Below, one piece after another: positions 45,944 to 54,559 of a DNA stretch of 64,000 nucleotides. This stretch comes from Flavobacteriales bacterium UBA1993 (GTDB lineage Bacteria > Bacteroidota > Bacteroidia > Flavobacteriales_G > Salibacteraceae): contig DDCZ01000078.1 in the NCBI GenBank assembly GCA_002336485.1, forward strand, positions 1 to 64,000. Direction: 5' to 3'. A program made the translations under genes and the position numbers. The notes below the pieces were generated by a model, which made no database searches, was not told the origin of the DNA, and worked only from the letters and a program-made list of their open reading frames with translations. Numbering within the stretch: the stretch's first letter is position 1; the number at the start of each line of letters is the position of its first letter.

Positions 45944-46326
45944 AGAAAAGTACGGGGCTTAATGGCCGATTGAAGAGTTTTGGCCATGCCTTTAGTGGCC
46001 TATTGTATTTCTTTAAAAGAGAGACCAACGCTAAGATCCATGCAGCCGCTGGTTTGTTAGCCATCCTTTTTGGATTTTTTTTCTACATTGATAAATTCGA
46101 ATGGTTCATGGTATTGTCTGCAATTTCCTTGGTCTTGGTCACGGAAATCGTGAATACCTCAATAGAGGTGTTGGTTGATCTAGTATCACCAGAATTTAAT
46201 GAAATGGCCGGAAGGGTCAAAGACTTAGCTGCGGCTTCAGTGTTGTTCGCTTCAGGATTTGCCCTTGTGATTGGACTCGTGGTCTTTCTAATGCCACTAC
46301 TCAGCGCGCTAGCAGCATTGTTATGA
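45940..46326 (+). CDS. dgkA: Diacylglycerol/undecaprenol kinase family protein
   Basis: A 128-residue membrane protein with three helices. The DagK_prokar signature is complete: FKRETNAKIHAAAGLLAI, then VTEIVNTSIEVLVDLV and a VKDLAAASVLF helix with the conserved Glu, Asn and Asp residues. Family members phosphorylate diacylglycerol or undecaprenol to recycle lipid carriers. In a short form like this one the Gram-positive-type substrate undecaprenol is also possible. Its 3' end overlaps the convergent hybrid kinase by six bases. Confidence 0.94.
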   Translation: MKKSTGLNGRLKSFGHAFSGLLYFFKRETNAKIHAAAGLLAILFGFFFYIDKFEWFMVLSAISLVLVTEIVNTSIEVLVDLVSPEFNEMAGRVKDLAAASVLFASGFALVIGLVVFLMPLLSALAALL

Positions 46327-47856
46327 GTCGGCCGTTGCAGCGACTATCCTTGACGATAGTTCTGCCATGGTGATTGGTTTCGGTAAAAAACTGTGCATTC
46401 CAGCATCTAAACATCGTTGTTCATCTTGATCAAGCACATTTGCAGTCACAGCAATGATTTTTGGAATTGGCTCGTGTACTGCATCCTTCAATATTCGTTT
46501 TGTTGTTTCAATGCCATCAAGGCCAGGCATATTTAAGTCCATGAGGATCAAATCGTAATTCCGTTCCTGCCAAATGCTGAGACACTCCAGTCCGTTATTT
46601 GCAATGTCACAATCTACCCCCAGTGATTCAAGCATGCGCTGAAGGATGATTTGATTGAATTTATTGTCTTCGACAATGAGCGCAGATATCCCTTCAAACT
46701 TTGGAATTCCGGTTACATTTAAGATTGGAGGAGTCACCTGTTTCTCCTCAGATGGGGTTAGAGGTAAGTAGGCCGTAAAACGAGAGCCGACTCCGAAATC
46801 GCTCGAGATTATTAATCGACCTTTCATCAAACGCAACAGTGATCGGGTGATAGTGAGGCCCAATCCCACACCGCTTTCGCCTTCGTTTTCTCTCTCCTTG
46901 CTTTGATCCGACACCTGGTTAAACGGACGCTTAATGAATTCAAGGTTCTCGGGTTCGATGCCCATTCCAGTATCGCTTACGCAGAAAAACAACTCGTCCG
47001 GGTTATCCTTATTTGTGGCAACAACTAACTCTACTTTGCCCTCTTGCGTATACTTGATTGCGTTGCTTAATAGATTAGTTAAAATCTGGGTTAACCGAAC
47101 CTCATCCGTTAGTATCGATGAGGGCAAGTCACCTATGCTATACTTAAATTCGATTTCCTTTTTCTCTTTAATAATGAGCGCCTCGGTAAAATTCGCCATG
47201 TTTTTAACAAAGTCGCTGATGTGCATGTGTTTGGCTCGAATCTTAATTTTATCAGCCTCGATTTTACTTAGGTCCAATACGTCAGTGAGGAGTTGGAGTA
47301 GCGTCTCGCTGCTTTCATTCATGAGTTGAAAGAGCATTTTTTGATCTGGCTTTAGATCATGTAATTTCAGAAGGTCGATGGCGCCAATAATACTGTTGAG
47401 GGGTGTTCTGATTTCATGGCTCACACTCGCTAAAAAGGCCGACTTTGCTTTCGAAGCTTTGTCTGATTCTTTTTTAGCATACTCCAATTGAAGGTTCGTG
47501 CTCATTAAATCGCTTTGTGCGCGCAGAAGCTTTTTCCTGTCTCTGAGGAAGTTGATTCGGAATGAGGTGACAAGCACTGCAGCCCCTATAGATGCAAAGA
47601 ACAATCCAGCCATTATTACCACCTTTTTTGTGCCGCCGATGGGCTCCCACACGAGAGATGGGTACATCAGCTCGGCACTGATAAGTACAATAAGGCTGAC
47701 GAGATATACTATTACAATAGTTGACTGCTGTTTTCTTCCTGCTGTGAAAGAAACCATAAGCAGTAACAGAATTAAATATGGAGCCATAGGGCCATTTGCA
47801 CCACCGTTTAAAAACCAAAGCGGAAACGACATACCGATACCTGTACCGAAGAACAA
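46321..47856 (-). CDS. Hybrid histidine kinase with receiver domain, N-terminus interrupted
   Basis: A hybrid sensor kinase. It has membrane helices (about four in this part), a coiled coil, a HisKA domain with FLASVSHEIRTPLNSIIG, an HATPase_c domain (ILTNLLSNAIKYT, VSDTGMGIE, GVGLGLTI) and a receiver domain with phosphoacceptor Asp in LILMDLNMPGLDG. No HPt domain follows. The listed start is a TTG. However, the frame is really continuous with 47860-48099 except for TAG 47860-47862, so the natural start is probably ATG 48099. If the stop is genuine, the membrane sensor would be truncated. Confidence 0.85.
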   Translation of the reverse strand: MFFGTGIGMSFPLWFLNGGANGPMAPYLILLLLMVSFTAGRKQQSTIVIVYLVSLIVLISAELMYPSLVWEPIGGTKKVVIMAGLFFASIGAAVLVTSFRINFLRDRKKLLRAQSDLMSTNLQLEYAKKESDKASKAKSAFLASVSHEIRTPLNSIIGAIDLLKLHDLKPDQKMLFQLMNESSETLLQLLTDVLDLSKIEADKIKIRAKHMHISDFVKNMANFTEALIIKEKKEIEFKYSIGDLPSSILTDEVRLTQILTNLLSNAIKYTQEGKVELVVATNKDNPDELFFCVSDTGMGIEPENLEFIKRPFNQVSDQSKERENEGESGVGLGLTITRSLLRLMKGRLIISSDFGVGSRFTAYLPLTPSEEKQVTPPILNVTGIPKFEGISALIVEDNKFNQIILQRMLESLGVDCDIANNGLECLSIWQERNYDLILMDLNMPGLDGIETTKRILKDAVHEPIPKIIAVTANVLDQDEQRCLDAGMHSFLPKPITMAELSSRIVAATADS

Positions 47857-47859
47857 GTA

Positions 47860-48099
47860 CTATGTAGATCGGCTAGCCGGAGTCTGACGTGTTTTAATGT
47901 AGATCCACCCATAAATTATTAGACCGATGACTAGGATAGCATTAGCCAATGGTGGGATTTCCATTGCAATGTTTACAATGACCGTGGGTAAAATGAGGAT
48001 GCACACAACGAGGGCACTATTTCTCATTAGCCGATCACCAACTCTGTGGTTGGAGTTGGTCATGTTTAGATACGTATAGAGCTGGTTTAAGTAGCCCAT
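47860..48099 (-). pseudogene. N-terminal membrane part of the hybrid kinase, separated by in-frame TAG
   Basis: A 79-codon segment from ATG 48099 with two hydrophobic helices (ALVVCILILPTVIVNIAM and AILVIGLIIYGWIYI), in the same frame as the kinase. It ends at TAG 47860-47862, and the next codon reads straight into YLFFGTGIGMSFPLWFLNGG of the kinase membrane region. The joined protein has a six-helix sensor domain as seen in related Bacteroidota kinases. One base change would restore it. Confidence 0.7.
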
Positions 48100-48228
48100 A
48101 GATTGTTCAAATCTTAATAAAAGATAGGGTAGGTATAATAATACGCAATTATAGAATCAAGGTTTCTATATCCCATAAGTAGGATACCGATAATCAATCT
48201 AAAGTCAGTCGTTACGACAACGTTCTTG

Positions 48229-50355
48229 TCAGGTAGTCGCTAATTTATTAAGTAGGTCAAGAGCCGCTTCGCTGATCACAGTGCCAGGCCCAAAAATCGC
48301 TGCAACGCCTGCATCCTTAAGGAAGGCGTAGTCTTGCTTTGGAATCACGCCGCCTGCCACAACAAGGGCGTCGGAGCGTCCGATTTTGGCCAATTCATCA
48401 ACCAAATCGGGCATCAATGTCTTATGACCTGCCGCAAGTGAACTCACCCCAACAATGTGCACATCGTTTTCCATGGCCATACGAGCTACTTCGGCAGGAG
48501 TAGAGAAGAGTGGCCCAATGTCTACGTCAAAACCAATGTCTGCAAACGAGGTGGCAATAACCTTCGCGCCTCGGTCGTGTCCGTCTTGCCCCATTTTGGC
48601 CACAAGAATTCGGGGGCGACGACCTGTTCGCCTGGCAAACTCATCGGTCATCGTCCGAGCTTTGTTAAATGCTTCATCTCGCTTCATCTCCTTCGAATAT
48701 ACTCCACTTATACTTCGGGTCTCCGCTTTGTGGCGGCCATAAATTTCTTCTAAGGCGCTACTGATTTCGCCAAGTGTTGCGCGCTCTGTCGCGGCTTCTA
48801 CCGCTAGGCCTAGAATATTTCCTTGTCCCGTTTTCGCTGCTTCGGTAAGCGCCTGTAGCGTGCTTTTTACGCGAGAATCGTTTCGATTAGCCTTGGTGTT
48901 CACCAATCGTTCTATCTGGCTGTCACGAACAGCGGTGTTGTCCACGTCTCGAATTTCGAGGGTTTTGTCATCCTCAATTTCATACCGATTCACGCCAACA
49001 ATTATTTCTTGTCCGCTATCAATGCGCGCTTGTTTTTTCGCAGCGGCTTCTTCGATTCGCATCTTAGGTAATCCGGCTTCAATAGCTCCGGTCATGCCTC
49101 CAAGTTTTTCGACTTCTTCAATATGAGACCATGCCTTTTCAATGAGTTCAGCAGTGAGCTTCTCAACGTAATAGGAGCCGCCCCATGGATCAATTCCTTT
49201 GCATATATCCGACTCCAATTGCCAGAAAAGCTGGGTGTTTCGTGCAATTCGTGCCGAGAAATCGGTGGGTAAAGCAATTGCCTCGTCCAATGAGTTTGTA
49301 TGTAAGGATTGGGTTCCACCGCTAATGGCAGCCAAAGCTTCCATACTGGTTCGAGCAATGTTGTTAAATGGATCTTGCTCCGTGAGGCTCCATCCCGACG
49401 TCTGAGAATGTGTTCTAAGTGCGGTGCTCTTTGGGTTCTTCGGGTTAAATTGCTGAATGATCTTAGCCCAAAGAACGCGCGCCGCCCGCATCTTGGCGAT
49501 TTCCATGAAATGATTCATTCCTATTCCCCAAAAGAAGGAGAGTCTTGGCGCAAAATTGTCTATGTCTAATCCTGCTTCTAGGCCTTTCCGTACATATTCT
49601 AAACCATCAGCAAGTGTATAAGCCAACTCAATGTCGGCAGTGGCTCCTGCCTCATGCATGTGATAACCCGAAATGCTTATCGAGTTGAATTTGGGCATTT
49701 TCTGAGACGTGAATTCAAAAATATCCCCAACCAATTTCATCGATGGCTTTGGTGGATATATGTAGGTGTTTCGTACCATGAATTCTTTGAGAATGTCATT
49801 TTGTATAGTGCCGCTAAGCTTTTCAACTGCAACACCTTGTTCCTGCGCAGCTACGATGAAGAAGGCCATAATTGGAATGACCGCACCGTTCATGGTCATG
49901 GATACGGACATCTGATCAAGTGGGATTTGATCAAACAAGATCTTCATGTCCTCCACGGTGTCAATGGCAACTCCGGCTTTACCCACGTCACCCTTGACAC
50001 GAGCGTGGTCGCTGTCATAACCTCTATGTGTGGCTAGGTCGAAAGCAACGGATAGTCCTTTTTGACCGGCAGCCAGGTTTTTACGATAAAATGCATTTGA
50101 CGCTTCGGCAGTGCTGAAACCAGCATATTGGCGAATGGTCCAAGGTCGGATGGTAAACATGCTGGCATATGGTCCGCGCAAGTAAGGAGGAATGCCGGCG
50201 CCAAAACCAAATTGGGGTAGGGAAGAGGCGTCAACTTTGGGGGCAATATTCGGAATATCAATTCCTTCGGGTGCAGTCCATGTTGACGCTGAAGCCATTA
50301 AGTCGGCGTTTGAATGTCCAACTAAATCTTTGAATGAAAGTCCTTTAATACTCAT
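48229..50355 (-). CDS. mutB: Methylmalonyl-CoA mutase large subunit
   Basis: A 708-residue B12 enzyme interconverting methylmalonyl-CoA and succinyl-CoA. The TIM barrel has RPWTIRQYAGFSTAEASN, the substrate loop SVAFDLATHRGYDSD and SGYHMHEAGATADIELAY. The C-terminal cobalamin domain has KMGQDGHDRGAKVIATSF, whose His binds cobalt, plus GVSSLAAGHKTLMPDL. It is catalytically complete. The ATG overlaps the small-subunit stop by four bases, so the two are made together. Genes for the epimerase or MeaB chaperone are not in this window. Confidence 0.97.
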   Translation of the reverse strand: MSIKGLSFKDLVGHSNADLMASASTWTAPEGIDIPNIAPKVDASSLPQFGFGAGIPPYLRGPYASMFTIRPWTIRQYAGFSTAEASNAFYRKNLAAGQKGLSVAFDLATHRGYDSDHARVKGDVGKAGVAIDTVEDMKILFDQIPLDQMSVSMTMNGAVIPIMAFFIVAAQEQGVAVEKLSGTIQNDILKEFMVRNTYIYPPKPSMKLVGDIFEFTSQKMPKFNSISISGYHMHEAGATADIELAYTLADGLEYVRKGLEAGLDIDNFAPRLSFFWGIGMNHFMEIAKMRAARVLWAKIIQQFNPKNPKSTALRTHSQTSGWSLTEQDPFNNIARTSMEALAAISGGTQSLHTNSLDEAIALPTDFSARIARNTQLFWQLESDICKGIDPWGGSYYVEKLTAELIEKAWSHIEEVEKLGGMTGAIEAGLPKMRIEEAAAKKQARIDSGQEIIVGVNRYEIEDDKTLEIRDVDNTAVRDSQIERLVNTKANRNDSRVKSTLQALTEAAKTGQGNILGLAVEAATERATLGEISSALEEIYGRHKAETRSISGVYSKEMKRDEAFNKARTMTDEFARRTGRRPRILVAKMGQDGHDRGAKVIATSFADIGFDVDIGPLFSTPAEVARMAMENDVHIVGVSSLAAGHKTLMPDLVDELAKIGRSDALVVAGGVIPKQDYAFLKDAGVAAIFGPGTVISEAALDLLNKLATT

Positions 50356-51551
50356 GCTTCTTCTTTGCTTAAGGAGTAAGACAAACTGACAACATCCGGC
50401 AAATACTGGTATTCTGAACCTTTAATTAGGGGCTCATCTTCTGGGCGGACGGGAGGGTATTTGTTTGCCCCCAGTAAGATAGATTCGCTATTTGTAAACG
50501 CTTCCAGTTTCTCGTTTCGAGATGCGTCCAAATCAGTTAGCAACTGTTTGGATTTCACATAGGAAGAAAAGCCACCAAGTTTTTCAATCCGTTGAACCTC
50601 GGACCAGGCCAGTTCTGCAATCTTAGATGTCAGATTTTCAATAAAAAATGACCCGTCGCTGGGGTTTAAATTCTTATCCATTCTGCCTTCGTCCTTCATC
50701 AGGTTCTGAATATTTCGCGTGATCCGTGAGGAAAAATCAGAGCTTTCGCTAAAATGATGATCCCAAGGCTTGATCATAATATACGTGGCACCGCCAATCG
50801 CTCCTGCTAGTCCGGCAGAAGTTGCGCGCAGTACATTGGTGTATTCGTCTGTCTTGGAGTATTCGTTTGTTAGATTGGTGGCAATCATTTCCGGGTTAAC
50901 GGCATCATGGCCTTCAGCCATTAATGCGGATGACCATAGCCACCGAAATGCGCGAATCTTGCTCAGCTCGGTTAGGTAAGAAGATCCTAAGCCTGTACTG
51001 AACAGAATGTTGGAAGGTGATTTTATGTTCGCTAAAGCTTCAATTCCTTGAGACAACATTAAAGCCACTTCTTGAATAACTGTTGCTCCGCGCTCACGGA
51101 GTCGTTCACCACGAAGTAGTAAAGTGTCCCCATCTGCAGAGACTGGTTGGGTGCCGTCTTTGAGAGTTGGTCCGAAAAAGTCTAACAAAGTTTCGTGCTT
51201 AATGAAGACGGGCGCGTAACTCTGATCGATGCTTTTCATCGCCACTTCGGCTGCTGCACCACGAAAGCTTTTTTCAAACCAGACGCCTTCGGCGCCTGCC
51301 ATTAAAGACGCCAGTGCCTTTGAGTTTGCTTCGGTGGCATTCTGCTCGTTGATGTATTCGATCGCCTTCCAGGGTTCCTTACTATTAATCAGGGTTGGGA
51401 CCATTTCGGGTAATTGATCTTGCCATGACTCCATGTCAAAACCCTCGATGCTTCTCCAGACAAGAAAATCCTCGTATGGCTTTCCCTTAAGTTCCTTGTC
51501 TACTTGAGCTCTCCACTCTGCATGCCCGATTTTTTCAAAAGGAAATTCCAT
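50352..51551 (-). CDS. mutA: Methylmalonyl-CoA mutase small subunit
   Basis: A 399-residue partner of the large subunit, homologous to its TIM barrel but shorter and lacking the cobalamin domain. It has EWRAQVDKELKGKPYEDFLVWR at the start, then SFRGAAAEVAMKS and PWDHHFSESSDFSSRITRNIQNLM. The catalytic substrate loop and B12 His are absent, as expected of a structural subunit. Its C-terminus overlaps the large-subunit start. A DivIC-like gene precedes it on the same strand by 41 bases. Confidence 0.95.
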   Translation of the reverse strand: MEFPFEKIGHAEWRAQVDKELKGKPYEDFLVWRSIEGFDMESWQDQLPEMVPTLINSKEPWKAIEYINEQNATEANSKALASLMAGAEGVWFEKSFRGAAAEVAMKSIDQSYAPVFIKHETLLDFFGPTLKDGTQPVSADGDTLLLRGERLRERGATVIQEVALMLSQGIEALANIKSPSNILFSTGLGSSYLTELSKIRAFRWLWSSALMAEGHDAVNPEMIATNLTNEYSKTDEYTNVLRATSAGLAGAIGGATYIMIKPWDHHFSESSDFSSRITRNIQNLMKDEGRMDKNLNPSDGSFFIENLTSKIAELAWSEVQRIEKLGGFSSYVKSKQLLTDLDASRNEKLEAFTNSESILLGANKYPPVRPEDEPLIKGSEYQYLPDVVSLSYSLSKEEA

Positions 51552-51592
51552 TCACAATAGGTTTGGAAACGAATATAGAATCTATGGAAGAA

Positions 51593-51934
51593 TCAGTGCG
51601 AAGATTCGGCTGCATCTTCATCTACAAAAACGAAGATTTCCTCATTCGTTTTTTTCATGTAGTAACGCTCTCTGGCAAACTTCTCCAGTTTACGGTTATC
51701 AGATAGCAGTTCTTGAAGGTCTTCCTTGATCTGAACTATTTCATGCTGGTAATAATCCTTGTCTTGATTTAGCTTATAGAGCTCCGCTTTAAACTCGACC
51801 TGATTTATCAAGTTATGCTGATCAAAGAAGGCAAGCCACATTACAAATGAGATCATAGTAATGATGTACTTGTTCTTTAAGTACCAAGGTAATTTGTTCC
51901 AATAGGCAGCTAGCATCGTCACGAAGGTGCGCAT
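51593..51934 (-). CDS. Septum formation initiator protein (FtsB/DivIC family)
   Basis: A protein of about 113 residues with one membrane helix (NKYIITMISFVMWLAFF) followed by a coiled coil (VEFKAELYKLNQDKDYYQHE) and the family closing KFARERYYMKKTNEEIFV. This is the DivIC/FtsB form that stabilises the divisome with FtsL and FtsQ. ATG 51934 is chosen; the longer frame from 51967 overlaps the gap terminator, making it unlikely. Neighbours follow the common order in this phylum, just upstream of the methylmalonyl-CoA mutase genes. Confidence 0.9.
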   Translation of the reverse strand: MRTFVTMLAAYWNKLPWYLKNKYIITMISFVMWLAFFDQHNLINQVEFKAELYKLNQDKDYYQHEIVQIKEDLQELLSDNRKLEKFARERYYMKKTNEEIFVFVDEDAAESSH

Positions 51935-51951
51935 TAACAAGAAGGAGCAAT

Positions 51952-51982
51952 AAAAAAGGCCGTTCAATTATGAACAGCCTTC
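51952..51982 (-). terminator. Terminator of the gap gene
   Basis: On the minus strand AAGGCTGTTC pairs with GAACGGCCTT (one mismatch) around a six-base loop and runs into TTTTTT. It begins 23 bases after the gap stop codon. Confidence 0.85.
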
Positions 51983-52004
51983 TATGAATTACAATGATTG
52001 CATT

Positions 52005-53477
52005 CTAATAATAGATCAGTCTTCGAACCTTTGATATTGATTTTGCCAATCGAATTACCTGCTTTGTGTATCCGAACTCGTTGTCATACCATACATAAAG
52101 CACAATGCTTCGTTTATCTTGATGCACGATTGTAGCACTGCTGTCATAAACTGAACAACAGGTATTTCCAACTATATCAGACGAAACACACTCCTCATTC
52201 GTGTTGTAGTTTATCTGGTTCACAAGGTTGCCATCCAATGCGGCATTCTTGATCAAAGCATCAATGCCATCAACACTCGTGTCTTTGCCAACTGTTAGGC
52301 TAAGAATGGCTAAAGATCCATTTGGAACAGGAACACGAACGGCATTGGCCGTTAACTTGTCCTGAAGTTCAGGAATTACCTTAGTAACCGCTTTTCCAGC
52401 GCCAGTTTCTGTAATTACCATGTTAATTGCAGCAGACCGGCCACGTCTTTCCTTCTTATGGAAATTGTCTAGAAGGTTTTGGTCATTGGTGTATGCGTGA
52501 ACAGTTTCGATATGTCCCTTTTCTACGCCTAAATGATCATTTATCACTTTTAGAACAGGAACGATCGCGTTTGTAGTACATGACGCCGCAGAGTAAATAT
52601 CTTCCTTGTCATAGTCAATGTCGCGGCTATTTACAGCATAAACAATGTTTGGAATTTCCTTTCCGGGAGCGGTAAGCAAAACCTTGCTCGCACCTTTGGC
52701 CTCAAGGTGTCGACTTAAAGCAGTTCGATCCTTAAAAACCCCGGTGTTGTCGATGATTAAAGCATCGTGAATTCCGTATTCGGTATAATCAATGTCTTCA
52801 GGGTTATTGGCCGAAATAAATGATACACGCTGACCATTAATAATCAGAGCCATGTTTTCCGTGTCTTCGACAATGGAACCTTGGAATGGACCGTGAACCG
52901 AGTCATTTCTCAGCAAGTAGGCCCTTTTTTTGAGTTGAGATGCGTCAATTTTTCGAACAACTATTGCGCGAAGTCGAAGCTGTTGTCCTTTTCCTGCTTG
53001 CTTAATGAGCTCGCGTGCCGCCAACCTTCCGATTCGACCAAATCCGAACAATACAACGTCCTTTGGTTCAAATGTTCCCTGTGCCTCGGAAGTGAACCCG
53101 CCAAGTTTAGATGCAAGAAACTCTGCTTTATTAGCGAACTGTGCCTTTTCTGTATCCCATTCGGAGCTCAGTCGTCCAATGTCAAGTTTTGAAGGCGCCA
53201 CGGTCATGTTCAACAACTCTTGGGCAAGTTCCGCAGAATCTTTGATTAAGATCTCTCTTCCAACTACAGAGTTTGCATAGTCGTGAAGCTGCAGCAATTC
53301 GGAAACACTTGCGTCTGCGAGTGGGTTTCTGAAAAGCACTAGTTCAATGCCTTTGTCGTATAGAAGTCTACCAACGCAGTGCTGAAGGTTCACTGCTTCC
53401 TTCTCTTGATTAATGTAGTCGTTAAAATGTGAATGATAGTTTTCCTTCACTTCGTTTTCAATCGTGCCGTTTCCCAT
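52005..53477 (-). CDS. gap: Glyceraldehyde-3-phosphate dehydrogenase, long form
   Basis: A 490-residue enzyme, about 150 residues longer than the glycolytic type. An N-terminal helical extension (about 1-130) precedes the NAD-binding domain (VVLFGFGRIGRLAARE near 145) and the catalytic domain with the nucleophile in AASCTTNAIVP, the HAYTNDQNLLD and RRGRSAAINM segments, and a final WYDNEFGYTKQVIRL. The form occurs in Bacteroidota and some proteobacteria, and the role of the extension is unclear. It oxidises glyceraldehyde-3-phosphate, or acts in gluconeogenesis. A terminator follows. Confidence 0.96.
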   Translation of the reverse strand: MGNGTIENEVKENYHSHFNDYINQEKEAVNLQHCVGRLLYDKGIELVLFRNPLADASVSELLQLHDYANSVVGREILIKDSAELAQELLNMTVAPSKLDIGRLSSEWDTEKAQFANKAEFLASKLGGFTSEAQGTFEPKDVVLFGFGRIGRLAARELIKQAGKGQQLRLRAIVVRKIDASQLKKRAYLLRNDSVHGPFQGSIVEDTENMALIINGQRVSFISANNPEDIDYTEYGIHDALIIDNTGVFKDRTALSRHLEAKGASKVLLTAPGKEIPNIVYAVNSRDIDYDKEDIYSAASCTTNAIVPVLKVINDHLGVEKGHIETVHAYTNDQNLLDNFHKKERRGRSAAINMVITETGAGKAVTKVIPELQDKLTANAVRVPVPNGSLAILSLTVGKDTSVDGIDALIKNAALDGNLVNQINYNTNEECVSSDIVGNTCCSVYDSSATIVHQDKRSIVLYVWYDNEFGYTKQVIRLAKSISKVRRLIYY

Positions 53478-53518
53478 TGAAATATATTTTTTGTCGAGGT
53501 TTTGTTTTTGTTGTAAAA

Positions 53519-53542
53519 TAAAAAAGGCCGCGATTGCGGCCT
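53519..53542 (-). terminator. Terminator of rpoD
   Basis: AGGCCGC at 53525-53531 and GCGGCCT at 53536-53542 form a perfect 7-pair GC stem with a GATT loop. On the minus strand this is followed by TTTTTTATTTT, just after the rpoD stop. Confidence 0.9.
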
Positions 53543-53548
53543 AATTTC

Positions 53549-54415
53549 TTATTCTCCTAAATACATTTTTAGGAGTCGACTTCTCGAATTCTGACGAAGT
53601 CGTCGTATTGCTTTTTCTTTGATTTGTCTCACTCGCTCTCGAGTTAAATCAAATTTGTCTCCAATTTCTTCAAGTGTCAATCCATGGTTCATGCCAATGC
53701 CGAAGAACAATCGAATCACATCTCTTTCTCTTTCTGTAAGAGTTTCAAGTGAACGCTCAATTTCGGTTTGTAACGACTCACGCATCAAATCACCGTCCGC
53801 ACTTGGAGATTCATTGTTGCTTATAAGGTCTAACAGACTGAAGTCTTCATCTTCCTTTAATGGAGCGTCGACAGACACATGTCTACCTGAAACACTCATC
53901 GTGTCTTTTACTTTCTCTTCCGGAATCTCAAGAGCTGAAGCCAATTCATCGGCAACTGGTGGTCTTTCATACCGCTGCTCTAATTGAGCGTAAGCCTTGT
54001 TGATCTTATTCAATGAACCTACCTGATTCAATGGTAATCTCACAATTCTAGATTGCTCAGCAATCGCTTGAAGGATTGATTGACGAATCCACCAAACAGC
54101 GTAGGAGATGAATTTGAATCCACGAGTTTCATCAAAACGTTTAGCCGCTTTGATCAATCCTAAGTTGCCTTCATTAATTAAATCAGGAAGCGTAAGTCCT
54201 TGATTTTGATATTGTTTAGAAACGGAGACTACAAAACGAAGGTTGGCCCGCACGAGTTTCTCAAGTGCGCGTTGGTCTCCCTTTTTGATACGTTTTGCTA
54301 GTTCAACTTCCTGCTCCGCGTTGATCATGTCTTCGCGGCTGATCTCTGTCAAATACTTGTCAAGAGACTGACTGTCTCTGTTCGTAATCGACTTGGTAAT
54401 TTTTAGTTGCCTCAT
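53549..54415 (-). CDS. rpoD: Primary RNA polymerase sigma factor (RpoD/SigA)
   Basis: A 288-residue sigma factor of the short Bacteroidota type, without the large non-conserved insertion of E. coli RpoD. Region 1.2 has LDKYLTEISRE, region 2 has LVRANLRFVVSVSKQYQNQG and FISYAVWWIRQSILQAIAEQSR, region 3 SVDAPLKEDEDF, and region 4 ERERDVIRLFFG and LTLEEIGDKFDLTRERVRQIKEKAIRRLR. It directs transcription at TTTG/TAnnTTTG promoters. Its own gene has such a promoter (54460-54490). Confidence 0.97.
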   Translation of the reverse strand: MRQLKITKSITNRDSQSLDKYLTEISREDMINAEQEVELAKRIKKGDQRALEKLVRANLRFVVSVSKQYQNQGLTLPDLINEGNLGLIKAAKRFDETRGFKFISYAVWWIRQSILQAIAEQSRIVRLPLNQVGSLNKINKAYAQLEQRYERPPVADELASALEIPEEKVKDTMSVSGRHVSVDAPLKEDEDFSLLDLISNNESPSADGDLMRESLQTEIERSLETLTERERDVIRLFFGIGMNHGLTLEEIGDKFDLTRERVRQIKEKAIRRLRQNSRSRLLKMYLGE

Positions 54416-54459
54416 TTCTTAATTTTCCTCTCTGTTTGATTAGCCCAGAAACGGGCCTG

Positions 54460-54490
54460 CAAAGGTAAGCTATTTTACGTACGATCGCAA
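54460..54490 (-). promoter_or_regulatory. Promoter of rpoD, Bacteroidota type
   Basis: On the minus strand TTG (54490-54488), 20 bases, then TACCTTTG (54467-54460), an exact match to TTG-N19-21-TAnnTTTG. It lies about 45 bases upstream of the rpoD start codon. Confidence 0.7.
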
Positions 54491-54559
54491 TCAAGGAGTA
54501 ATCCTCTTATTAATAGACGTATGATAATGGTAAAACGAAAGTTGTTTGAATAAGTTTCA

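Noticed and set aside
4994..47862. Reassigned stop codons as an explanation for the two broken genes
   Set aside because: TAA and TAG both end many intact, recognisable genes here (nqrA with TAA, the third FKBP gene with TAG), so a code change is excluded.
48455..48753. Two overlapping plus-strand frames opposite the methylmalonyl-CoA mutase
   Set aside because: They mirror the cobalamin domain coding sequence and have no independent support.
50356..51592. Cobalamin riboswitch ahead of the methylmalonyl-CoA mutase genes
   Set aside because: The small-subunit gene starts 41 bases after the DivIC-like gene, too little room for a B12 riboswitch, and no B12-box-like sequence was seen.
54443..54456. 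Hairpin in the rpoD leader as a regulatory element
   Set aside because: The stem has only four GC pairs and no further pairing partner or known motif.
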